NCBI RefSeq assembly: GCF_001956295.1 | Contig: NZ_MRTD01000012.1 | Coordinates: 1 to 64,000 of the forward strand | Length of the DNA stretch: 64,000 nucleotides | Direction of reading: 5' to 3' | From: Paenibacillus sp. FSL A5-0031 | GTDB lineage: Bacteria > Bacillota > Bacilli > Paenibacillales > Paenibacillaceae | Shown: positions 34,802 through 42,312 of the stretch, in pieces | How positions within the stretch are numbered: position 1 is the first letter of the stretch | How the letters are laid out: every line of letters starts with the position of its first letter | The notes under the pieces: model-generated | Told to the model about the DNA's origin: nothing | The model's database searches: none | What the model saw: the letters and a program-made list of their open reading frames with translations, nothing else | Made by a program: the position numbers and the translations under genes

Positions 34802-35758
34802 ATGAGCAAAGAGGCCATTATTTTTGAGCAGGTGTCCAAAACATTTCCAAAGTCTGCGAATCCCTCGGTTAATGAAACGAGCCTTATTATTCCGCAAGGC
34901 TCCTTTGTTACGATTCTAGGTGCTTCAGGCTGCGGCAAAACGACCTTGCTAAAAATGGTAAACCGAATTATTGAACCGACCGCAGGAACGATTTCGATAT
35001 TTGGCAAAGACATTCGCAGCTTGCCCGTGACGGAGCTTCGACGAAGCATCGGTTATGTAATCCAGCAGGTAGGGTTGTTTCCGCATTTGTCGATTGAACA
35101 AAATATAGCAACGGTCCCCAATATACTGGGCTGGGAACGGCAAAAAACAGCAGAGAGAATCGATTATTTAATGGATCTTGTTCATTTGCCAGCAAGCTAT
35201 AAGAAGCTTTATCCGCGGCAGCTGTCAGGTGGACAGCAGCAGCGAGTAGGGATTGCTAGAGCGATGGCAGGTGATCCAGCTATTTTGCTGATGGATGAAC
35301 CGTTTGGAGCGATTGACGCGATTACGCGCACGAAGCTGCAGGATGATTTTAAGCAAATCCAACGTGAGCTTGGCAAAACCGTATTGTTTGTGACGCATGA
35401 CGTGGAAGAGGCGATGAAGCTCGGCGATCATATGATCGTGATGAACGAAGGGACGATTCAGCAATATGATACGCCTCTTGCCATCATGTCCAATCCCAAT
35501 AATGCTTTCGTATCGCAACTGATTCAAGCCGATGATTTGTTCCAACAGCTTCACTTGATTAGGGCAGAAGAGAAAATGATTGCGCTGGAAGAACCGGCTG
35601 GATCTGATATTCCCCGCATTCCCGCTGGTGATAGTCTAAAGTCGGCGCTTCAAATTCTGCTGCAGCAAAATGTACCGTATGTGGCTGTGGAAAATAAAGA
35701 GCATGAAATCATTGGCAAAATTACGCTTGAGCAATTGAAGCTGCAGAACGGCAGGTGA
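34802..35758 (+). CDS. ABC transporter ATP-binding protein, OpuCA type
   Basis: 318 residues. Walker A GASGCGKTT, Q-loop VIQQVGLFPHLS, signature LSGGQQQRVGIARAMAGDP, Walker B ILLMDEPFGAID and the switch histidine in VTHDVEEAM are complete. The C-terminal ~80 residues look like a single CBS-type domain (LKSALQILLQQNVPYVAVENKEHEIIG in part), as in OpuCA proteins, where CBS domains sense ionic strength. It powers the importer formed with its neighbours and overlaps the next permease gene region. Confidence 0.95.
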   Translation: MSKEAIIFEQVSKTFPKSANPSVNETSLIIPQGSFVTILGASGCGKTTLLKMVNRIIEPTAGTISIFGKDIRSLPVTELRRSIGYVIQQVGLFPHLSIEQNIATVPNILGWERQKTAERIDYLMDLVHLPASYKKLYPRQLSGGQQQRVGIARAMAGDPAILLMDEPFGAIDAITRTKLQDDFKQIQRELGKTVLFVTHDVEEAMKLGDHMIVMNEGTIQQYDTPLAIMSNPNNAFVSQLIQADDLFQQLHLIRAEEKMIALEEPAGSDIPRIPAGDSLKSALQILLQQNVPYVAVENKEHEIIGKITLEQLKLQNGR

Positions 35759-35763
35759 GAGGC

Positions 35764-36402
35764 ATGATTGACTATTTAACCCGCCATTATGATGATTTGT
35801 TAACCTCGTTGCTGGAGCATATTTATCTCACCTTTGTTTCGTTGTTTATCGCACTTGTTATTGCGCTGCCATTAGGTTATTGGCTGTCGAGGCATCGGCG
35901 GATTTCCGTTCCTATTTTGTCCGTACTCGGCATTATCTATGCGATTCCAAGCCTCGGGATGTTCGCTTTGCTTATTCCGCTAGTTGGCCTCGGCAGCAAG
36001 CCGGCGATTATCGCATTAGTGGTATATAGTCAGCTGATATTGGTGCGAAATGTCATTTCGGGCTTTCAATCGATTGAACCTTCGATTATTGAAGCAGCCA
36101 AAGGAATGGGCTATGGCAAGTGGAGGCTGTTCGTCCATATCGAGCTGCCGCTGGCACTGCCTGTCATTATTGGCGGCATTCGCATAGCATCGGTATCGGT
36201 AATAGGTATCGCAACCATAGCGGCGTGGATTAACGCCGGCGGGTTAGGCGGTATTTTATTCGAAGGCTTATATCAAAACTCAGTACCAAAAATGGTATGG
36301 GGCACGCTGCTCGTATCGTTATTAGCTTTATCTACAAATACGATTTTGCTGCAAGTTGAAAAATCAACGATGCGCAGAGCACGCGGAGAACAAAGGGTAT
36401 GA
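35764..36402 (+). CDS. ABC transporter permease, second subunit
   Basis: About 212 residues, a paralogue of the permease at 33165, with six hydrophobic segments and the coupling loop pieces EPSIIEAAKGMGYG and IELPLALPVIIGG. Together the two form the heterodimeric membrane channel. The ATG at 35764 follows AGGTGAGAGG; an in-frame GTG at 35755 overlaps the ATPase stop and is possible. Confidence 0.92.
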   Translation: MIDYLTRHYDDLLTSLLEHIYLTFVSLFIALVIALPLGYWLSRHRRISVPILSVLGIIYAIPSLGMFALLIPLVGLGSKPAIIALVVYSQLILVRNVISGFQSIEPSIIEAAKGMGYGKWRLFVHIELPLALPVIIGGIRIASVSVIGIATIAAWINAGGLGGILFEGLYQNSVPKMVWGTLLVSLLALSTNTILLQVEKSTMRRARGEQRV

Positions 36403-36453
36403 TATACTGATCCTTATAATTGACTACTATTGTAAATATTTTGAGGTGCAATG

Positions 36454-37194
36454 ATGAATGGAACTCAAACATTAGGACGTGCTATCGATATTTTATTCGT
36501 ACTCGCTGAATCGGGAGCAACGCTCACGGTTAGTGAAATTGCGGAGAAGGTAGGCATCCCCGACAGTACCGCATATCGTTTTATTCAAACACTTATAAAA
36601 AATGGTTTCGTAGAGCGTAAGGGCAGAGGGCAAATTGGTTTAGGTCTGCGTATTTTTGATTTAGCAAGAAGCTTATCGCAGCAAATCGAGAAGGAGCTTC
36701 TTACGATCGCGAGACCGATTATGGAGGATCTCACCGCACTTACGAATGAAACGACGGTGCTTTTTGTCCGCTCCGGTTCCAAAGCCATTTGTATCGAAAA
36801 TGTAACGAGTAAACGTTTGATCAGGCTTTCTATTGAAAATGGAAGAATATTGCCGCTTAATTCAGGCGCATCAGGGAAAACGCTGCTCGCTAATGAAAAT
36901 GACAAAGTTATTGAAGAGATGTGCAAGCTTTTTGGCGAAGATGCCGGCAAACCATTGCTTTTGCAAGAAATGCATCGTATTAGGGAAGCGGGTTATTGCT
37001 TTACTTTGGGTGAGGTGGATACGGATGCTTTTGCAATTGCTGCCCCTATTTTTGATCCTCAGCAGCGAATCGTAGCCAGCTTATCTGCAGCAGGACCTAT
37101 CCATCGGCTTAACGAGAATGAAATTCCTAATGTGATCCAGTATGTAAAGGCAGCTGCATCACAAATTTCGTGCAAGCTCGGTGGCTTGGCATAA
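36454..37194 (+). CDS. IclR-family transcriptional regulator
   Basis: About 246 residues. Winged helix at residues ~5-60 (LGRAIDILFVLAESGATLTVSEIAEKVGIPDSTAYRFIQTLIKNGFVER in family order) and the IclR effector domain (IMEDLTALTNETTVLFVRSGS, PLNSGASGKTLLA, IREAGYCFTLGEVDTDAFAIAAPIFD). IclR proteins bind small organic acids and control adjacent catabolic operons. As the last gene of the locus it is the obvious regulator of both the degradation genes and the importer. ATG 36451 is an alternative start. TATTGTAAAT lies just upstream (36429), a partial match to the TTATTGATTA motif. Confidence 0.93.
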   Translation: MNGTQTLGRAIDILFVLAESGATLTVSEIAEKVGIPDSTAYRFIQTLIKNGFVERKGRGQIGLGLRIFDLARSLSQQIEKELLTIARPIMEDLTALTNETTVLFVRSGSKAICIENVTSKRLIRLSIENGRILPLNSGASGKTLLANENDKVIEEMCKLFGEDAGKPLLLQEMHRIREAGYCFTLGEVDTDAFAIAAPIFDPQQRIVASLSAAGPIHRLNENEIPNVIQYVKAAASQISCKLGGLA

Positions 37195-37221
37195 GTATTT
37201 TCAAATAGGATGAAGAAGAGT

Positions 37222-37253
37222 AGCGGAGCGCAAATAAGCGATCCGCTTTTTTT
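37222..37253 (+). terminator. Terminator after the IclR gene
   Basis: AGCGGA pairs with TCCGCT, extended by an imperfect GCGC/GCGA portion, and is followed by TTTTTTT. It closes the ergothioneine-type locus. Confidence 0.75.
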
Positions 37254-37340
37254 ATTGATTCAATGTGGAATGAAATTAAATATTTGGGGATAGTAAGGGG
37301 GGAGTTAAATTCAAGAATCAAAAAGGATGGTGTATTTTGC

Positions 37341-38393
37341 ATGCAACAACATAAAAAGGAAATTGATTCGGATGAACAACACAATAAGATTGGGAGGTTT
37401 GCTGCAAGGTACATAGGCGCAGCATTACTCGCAATCACATTGATGTTCAGTATGCCTCATACTGGTCAAGCGATTGGCAAAAATGCTAAGGGTCCAGATG
37501 TCTATGTTATTCAAGGCATGCTGAAATCTCTGGGCAGCTATTCTGGTAAAATTGACGGTCGATATGGGCCATCTACAGTGCGCGGCGTAAAATATTATCA
37601 AAAAACTCATGGCTTGCCTACAACAGGCGCCGTAGATGCTAAAACGCTACAATCGATTTCTTATTCCTATTCGGAGAAGAAAGCAGCAACGAAGGCAAAA
37701 ACGCAAGCAAAATGGAAAGGTAAAGCAAAATCACTCGGCAACGGTAAAGGCGCTGGTAACGGAGCTGGCAATGGAGCAGGCGGAGCAGGTGGCGGTGCAG
37801 GCGGCGGAGCAGGTGGCGGTGCAGGCGGCGGAGCTGGTGGCGGAGCAGGCGGCGGAGCTGGTGGCGGCGCAGGCGGCGGAACTGGTGGCGGAGCAGGCGG
37901 CGGAGCTGGTGGCGGTGCAGGCGGCGGAGCTGGTGGCGGTGCAGGCGGCGGAGCTGGTGGCGGAGCAGGCGGCGGTGCAGGCGGCGGAGCTGGTGGCGGC
38001 GCAGGCGGCGGAGCTGGTGGCGGTGCAGGCGGCGGAGCTGGTGGCGGTGCAGGCAGAGGTTATGGTGAGAACCAAGGCAAAGGCGGCGGATTTGGCGGAG
38101 GCCAAGGAGAAAACCGTGGCAAAGGCGGCGGCATTGGCGGAGGCCAAGGAGAAAACCGTGGCAAAGGCGGCGGGTTTGGCGGAGGCCAAGGAGAAAACCG
38201 CGGCAAAGGCGGCGGCATTGGCGGAGGCCAAGGAGAAAACCGTGGCAAAGGCGGCGGTATTGGCGGAGGTCAAGGCAATAACCAAGGTATCGGTGGAGGC
38301 AACTCTAACAACCAAAGCAACAAAGCTCCATCCGAGAATCAAGGCAAAGGCGGCGCTCAAACGGAAAACCAAGGGCCGAATGGAAGCCATTAA
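37341..38393 (+). CDS. Peptidoglycan-binding protein with long glycine-rich repeat tail
   Basis: About 350 residues. A signal-like hydrophobic stretch (ARYIGAALLAITLMFSM, cut near GQAIG) is followed by one PG_binding_1 domain (DVYVIQGMLKSLGSYSGKIDGRYGPSTVRGVKYYQ in part, HGLPTTGAVDAKTLQ). A basic linker comes next, then ~22 AGGG tetrads and five 14-residue GENRGKGGGFGGGQ-type repeats. The gene would attach a flexible Gly-rich polymer to the cell wall or spore cortex. Start ATG 37341 is chosen because the signal peptide then has usual length; its ribosome site is weak, and upstream in-frame ATG 37263 exists. The neighbours point to a surface role. Confidence 0.8.
   Translation: MQQHKKEIDSDEQHNKIGRFAARYIGAALLAITLMFSMPHTGQAIGKNAKGPDVYVIQGMLKSLGSYSGKIDGRYGPSTVRGVKYYQKTHGLPTTGAVDAKTLQSISYSYSEKKAATKAKTQAKWKGKAKSLGNGKGAGNGAGNGAGGAGGGAGGGAGGGAGGGAGGGAGGGAGGGAGGGTGGGAGGGAGGGAGGGAGGGAGGGAGGGAGGGAGGGAGGGAGGGAGGGAGGGAGGGAGRGYGENQGKGGGFGGGQGENRGKGGGIGGGQGENRGKGGGFGGGQGENRGKGGGIGGGQGENRGKGGGIGGGQGNNQGIGGGNSNNQSNKAPSENQGKGGAQTENQGPNGSH
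37775..38053 (+). repeat. GC-rich 12/24-bp coding repeats (AGGG tetrads)
   Basis: Alternating GCAGGCGGCGGA and GCTGGTGGCGGT units, about 22 tetrads, one Thr variant (GGAACTGGTGGC). The even length keeps frame, so copy number can vary by slippage. GC content is far above the surroundings. Confidence 0.9.
38065..38279 (+). repeat. Five 42-bp coding repeats (GENRGKGGG..GGGQ)
   Basis: Tandem 14-residue units alternate Phe and Ile at one position (GGGFGGGQ, GGGIGGGQ). They follow directly on the AGGG tetrads and form the C-terminal part of the same protein. Confidence 0.88.
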
Positions 38394-38485
38394 GCAACTC
38401 GCTTCCTTGATATAGATGAAGGGACTTCTCTTAAGTGGAGGTCACAGATTAACAGCGATTAATGTTGTGAAGTGAATTTAAAATC

Positions 38486-38530
38486 AAAAAGGCGGCTTTC
38501 ATTCCATCGTGAATGTAAAGTCGCCTTTTT
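38486..38530. terminator. Bidirectional terminator between two surface-protein genes
   Basis: AAAAAGGCG-GCTTTCATTC pairs with GAATGTAAAG-TCGCCTTTTT around a short loop; A- and T-runs on both sides serve both converging genes. Confidence 0.9.
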
Positions 38531-38568
38531 ATATTTTCGGATGTTGTTATGAGATCCATTCTATTTCC

Positions 38569-39372
38569 TTATGCGATTTGCGTAATAACAAGATGAGCTG
38601 AAACAGGTCTTGTTCCTCCAGCGAGAGGTGTGATCGTAAGTGCCGTGGAATTGCCCGCAGGGTTTCGCACGGTGAGTATTGAATTAATGACAGTCGTTTG
38701 TACAAGAGCCATTCCGACAATTTGTGAAGTACCTGTCGCTCGGCCAACTACTGTATAAGCTAGATCAGCGCCATTAACGGTTAAAATGAGCTGCCCCGGT
38801 TCGGTCACACTTACTTGAAACAAAATCTGATACGTTCCGATTACAGCTAAGTTAAACGTAGTAGCACCAGTACGGGTAATGTTAGTTCCGCTAGTAGGAC
38901 CATTTTGCGGGAAACTTACATCTGCACCGACAGCAACTGTTGCTGCATTATCAGGCGGCATCAATGCAAAAAAATCGGCGAAGCTTAATACTCCTCCGGC
39001 TCCGCCAGTTGCGCCTGTAGCTCCAGTGGCCCCATTAGTACCAGTCGCCCCAGTTGCGCCTGTAATACCAGGTATCCCATTAGTACCAGTTGCGCCAGCG
39101 GCTCCAGTGGCCCCATTAGTACCAGTTGCGCCAGCGGCTCCAGTGGCCCCATTAGTGCCAGTCGCACCAGTTGCTCCTACTGAACCAGGAATACCCTGGG
39201 GTCCTTGAGGTCCAGTTGGTCCTGCCGGAGCAGTAACATTCACTTGAGGAGGAGGACATGTTACCTTCACAATTTTTTTAACAACTCTATTTCGGCGTTT
39301 CATTCTTTTTTTTGATTTGCATACTATTACACGTATCTTTTTGCAGCGATTTCTTTTATTCAAACAGCTCAC
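38569..39372 (-). CDS. Collagen-like exosporium/spore-surface protein (BclA type)
   Basis: About 267 residues. A short Lys/Arg-rich N-terminus (NKRNRCKKIRVIVCKSKKRMK) and a PPP segment lead into about 25 Gly-X-Y triplets, mostly GAT/GTN/GAA, then a ~135-residue C-terminal domain (VLSFADFFALMPPDN, TGATTFNLAVIGTYQILFQVSV, LTVNGADLAYTVVG) that matches the trimerising TNF-like head of BclA proteins. It would form trimeric hair-like filaments on spores. The start GTG 39372 is eight bases after GGGAGGTG; the earlier GTG 39381 overlaps that site. The highly basic N-terminus differs from the usual BclA leader. Confidence 0.88.
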   Translation of the reverse strand: MSCLNKRNRCKKIRVIVCKSKKRMKRRNRVVKKIVKVTCPPPQVNVTAPAGPTGPQGPQGIPGSVGATGATGTNGATGAAGATGTNGATGAAGATGTNGIPGITGATGATGTNGATGATGATGGAGGVLSFADFFALMPPDNAATVAVGADVSFPQNGPTSGTNITRTGATTFNLAVIGTYQILFQVSVTEPGQLILTVNGADLAYTVVGRATGTSQIVGMALVQTTVINSILTVRNPAGNSTALTITPLAGGTRPVSAHLVITQIA

Positions 39373-39600
39373 TAAAGACACCTCCCTATTGATGGTTTAG
39401 TGTACGTTTATACCTTTTTTTAAGGTTGGATGAATAACCATTTTTAACTAGACTAAAAACTATTTTAAGAAAAATGGGTTAATGATAGGGTCATTTCGAC
39501 GCCCAAAACTTGGGTCTATTAGACTTTTTATGGAATATAGGATATGATTCTATCGAATAATCGATAGAGTGAGAGCTATGCTCATAAAGGAGAGGATGTA

Positions 39601-41226
39601 GTGAGGTTCAAGGGGAAAACAACCGTTATTATTGGAATCCTGCTGATGTTTATGTTGGGAAACGCCATGCAGGCGTTTGCGTATGATGCGCAATTAAAGC
39701 CCTATCGTGATGTACCTGTTAAGGATTGGGCAGCCGAATCTATTTATCGTTTAGTCGCACTTGGAGTTGTTTCTGGATATGAGGATGGAACCTTTCGTCC
39801 AAGTGCTGAACTTACGAGAGAAGCATTCGTAAAGCTGCTAGTCCAATCCGTTAAACCAGTGATAGATAAAGAGAAGTCTGCTGGACTCTCCGACGTAGCC
39901 AAGGATCGTTGGTCTTATGCCTCTATTAAACCCGCATATGACGCTGGTTGGTTGGATTTGCTCATCGTAAATGGGAAATTTAATCCGAGTCAAAATATTA
40001 AGCGTGAGGAAGTAGCAGCTTTAACGGCTTTTGCGCTGCTCCAAGGAAAAACGGCAGATGAGAAACAGCAATGGTTAGATACAGGCTGGCTGGAAGCTAG
40101 CGAGAAAGCCGCTTTTGCCGATATGAATCAAGTGGATAAAAACCTTGCACCGTACGTGCTGCGTACATACGCGGATTCCATTATGCAAGGGGACAATAAA
40201 GGCTTGTTTCTTCCGAAAAAGTCGTTATCACGACGTGAGGCAGCGGCCATTGTTGATCGGATGATCAGCTCCCAAAGCGAAAGCCGCCAGCTTGAGGTAT
40301 CAGCTTTTTTTGCAGCAGGTGGACCTTACAAAAAACTGGATAGATTCGCCGCCGCAGATGAGGTTATCTTTGACTGGGCTAAGCTTGACTATCAGGGAGC
40401 AGGCAAAGCATCCGTTCTTTTGTCGCCGCCAAGCGACTGGAAGCAGAGTCTGACAGCGGCAGAAACGAGTGGTTCTACAAAGACGCTAATGATCTTTGGG
40501 AATACAACGCTTCAGAAGCTTGGTGATTTCATAATCGATGCTGAAGCTCGCAAAGCATTTGTGAGTTCTGTAGTCGAGGCAGCTGCTAATCCATTGTATG
40601 GTTTTGAGCGAGTGGCTATTGATTTTGAAGGCATGGTACCTGCTGAGTATAAGCAGCCTTTCGTTGAGCTGCTTCGCGCAATTAAGGCCGAACTAAGCAG
40701 TGAAATATCACTTACGGCAGTTGTACCGCCTTCTTATTATTATGCAGGTTATGATTACAAACAAATTGGCGAACTGGCTGATGAAGTTATATTGATGGCC
40801 TATGAATTTACGCATGAGGAAAGTGGATTGCCGTCTGCGCCGCTTACGCTTGTTGGTGATTCCGTACGAAATATACTCTCGTATATTCCAGCAGCTAAGC
40901 TGAAACTAGGCATTTCTAAGCAGGCTAACCAATGGACTACAAAGGCAGATGGTACTGTAGAGTTTTTCCGGTCGCCAGCCATCGCTGCTGTAGAAAGTCG
41001 CTTAACAGCTGCAGATACCAAATCCGTCATGCAGCTGCCGTACTTTTTGAATCAAATTACGTTTAAGGACGATAGAGGCTCGCATCTGCTTTGGTATGAG
41101 AATACGCAAAGCATCGAAGCCAAAATACGTTTAGCGAAAGCGTTTGGCCTGCGTGGTGTTGCGGTATGGCAAATCAATCAATTAACGGATGCCGATTGGA
41201 CTATGATCTCTTCTTATCATCATTAA
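39601..41226 (+). CDS. SLH-anchored GH18-like glycosidase
   Basis: 541 residues with a signal peptide (VIIGILLMFMLGNAMQAFA). Three SLH domains, residues ~30-220, hold the protein to the cell-wall polymer: YRDVPVKDWAAESIYRLVALGVV, LSDVAKDRWSYASIKPAYDAGWL and FADMNQVDKNLAPYVLRTYADS in sequence. The C-terminal part is GH18-like: RVAIDFEGM carries the Asp-x-Glu with the catalytic acid, then LTAVVPPSY, ADEVILMAYEF and GVAVWQINQLTD as barrel strands. It resembles spore- or wall-associated GH18 enzymes that cut N-acetylglucosamine bonds. Substrate is not proven. Start is GTG 39601 behind AAAGGAGAGG. Confidence 0.87.
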   Translation: MRFKGKTTVIIGILLMFMLGNAMQAFAYDAQLKPYRDVPVKDWAAESIYRLVALGVVSGYEDGTFRPSAELTREAFVKLLVQSVKPVIDKEKSAGLSDVAKDRWSYASIKPAYDAGWLDLLIVNGKFNPSQNIKREEVAALTAFALLQGKTADEKQQWLDTGWLEASEKAAFADMNQVDKNLAPYVLRTYADSIMQGDNKGLFLPKKSLSRREAAAIVDRMISSQSESRQLEVSAFFAAGGPYKKLDRFAAADEVIFDWAKLDYQGAGKASVLLSPPSDWKQSLTAAETSGSTKTLMIFGNTTLQKLGDFIIDAEARKAFVSSVVEAAANPLYGFERVAIDFEGMVPAEYKQPFVELLRAIKAELSSEISLTAVVPPSYYYAGYDYKQIGELADEVILMAYEFTHEESGLPSAPLTLVGDSVRNILSYIPAAKLKLGISKQANQWTTKADGTVEFFRSPAIAAVESRLTAADTKSVMQLPYFLNQITFKDDRGSHLLWYENTQSIEAKIRLAKAFGLRGVAVWQINQLTDADWTMISSYHH

Positions 41227-41239
41227 GCAGCAAAAAAAT

Positions 41240-41280
41240 AGGACAAAGCAGACTGATACAGCTGCTTGTCCTTTTTTTTT
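41240..41280. terminator. Terminator after the SLH-GH18 gene
   Basis: AGGACAA-GCAG pairs with CTGC-TTGTCCT, with A- and T-runs outside; it lies between converging genes. Confidence 0.88.
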
Positions 41281-41342
41281 CGCCATTAGAAGGCAGACCC
41301 TTAGAATTATACCCTTATACCTTAGTTTCTTACATCGTCACA

Positions 41343-42233
41343 TTATGAATGCGCTTTTATAATTGAATCATCGCCTTGAAGCAATCGCTTCTCTGAATAG
41401 GCTGTTCGATAATCGGTTGGGGTTAGATTTGTTTCTTTACGGAAAAATTTCGTGAAATGATTCGTTTCTTTAAATCCAGATTGATCGGCAACCTCCTTAA
41501 TACTGCGAGAAGTTGTCGTTAAGAGCTGTTTGGCGCGATCTATTCGTTTGCGGCTGACGTATTTAAGCGGAGGCATCCCGAAATGTTTTTTGAAATAGGA
41601 ACTAAAATAGTTGGGATGAAGATGAACAGCTTCGGCCATTTGATCGACGCTGATGCTCATATGAAGACGACTGTCTACATATTGCTGTATGACGTTCAAA
41701 CGGTTCATCTCCTCGGTTCGGTGCTGCAGCACGCGAATCGGAACGGATTCGAGAAAACAGCTTATGATTTCTAGCAATACAGCTTTTTCTCGGAGCCTGG
41801 CAACAATTGAATCTTGTTTATGCCATTCGATGAGCTCATGGAACAAGCGCATCATCCTGTTCGTATCCTGAATGTTGATGCAAAGAGGAACCCCAATCCA
41901 CTGAAAAAGATCAAGGGGACCTGCCATGATATTGAAATGGCACCAATACTTTAAGTATGGACGATGATTTAAAGAGGAGAACGATATCTTTGTATGCGCA
42001 GGCGTGAGAAACAGCTGACCGGGTTTAGGATAATAGTCGTCGTTGCCAATGCGAATCCAACCTTCCCCCTCGCAAATAAAATATAGCTTATTGTACTCGG
42101 GAACAGAATTGGTTTCTCCCCAATTGAGAGAGACTTGCGTTTTATGCGCCATAAGCAATTTTAGCTGCAGCGACTGCAGCAGCTCAGATAACGCATGTTG
42201 TTCACTTGTTCTAACCACCTGCGGCACCGCCAT
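41343..42233 (-). CDS. AraC-family regulator (cupin-type sensor)
   Basis: 296 residues. An N-terminal cupin region (LYFICEGEGWIRIGNDDYYPKPGQLFLTPAHT in family order) is joined to two helix-turn-helix units (SISVDQMAEAVHLHPNYFSSYFKKHFGMPPLKYVSRKRIDRAKQLL and IKEVADQSGFKETNHFTKFFRKETNLTPTDYR, given as landmarks). It is divergent from the GH95 gene with 79 bp between the starts, so it probably activates that gene when a sugar is bound. Confidence 0.93.
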   Translation of the reverse strand: MAVPQVVRTSEQHALSELLQSLQLKLLMAHKTQVSLNWGETNSVPEYNKLYFICEGEGWIRIGNDDYYPKPGQLFLTPAHTKISFSSLNHRPYLKYWCHFNIMAGPLDLFQWIGVPLCINIQDTNRMMRLFHELIEWHKQDSIVARLREKAVLLEIISCFLESVPIRVLQHRTEEMNRLNVIQQYVDSRLHMSISVDQMAEAVHLHPNYFSSYFKKHFGMPPLKYVSRKRIDRAKQLLTTTSRSIKEVADQSGFKETNHFTKFFRKETNLTPTDYRTAYSEKRLLQGDDSIIKAHS

Positions 42234-42312
42234 CCAATGTTTTTTGAAGGATTATTAATATAGTAATGGATTGTTCTCTTAAATAATAGATGAATGAAAA
42301 GGGGAATGGAAG

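Noticed and set aside
33165..36402. General osmoprotectant (glycine betaine/choline) importer
   Set aside because: The subunits match that class, but position inside a catabolic locus with its own IclR regulator makes a dedicated catabolic substrate more likely. Not excluded.
37775..38279. CRISPR-like periodic repeat
   Set aside because: The units are coding, contiguous without spacers, and of frame-neutral length.
37636..38415. Long open frames on both strands over the glycine-rich repeat
   Set aside because: They translate the same GC-rich repeat into monotonous AVQAAEL or TSSAACTA patterns and have no independent start signals or domains.
39436..39480. Inverted repeat AACCATTTTT / AAAAATGGGTT as a terminator
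   Set aside because: It is imperfect, purely AT-rich with a long loop, and lies upstream of both divergent genes, where no terminator is needed.
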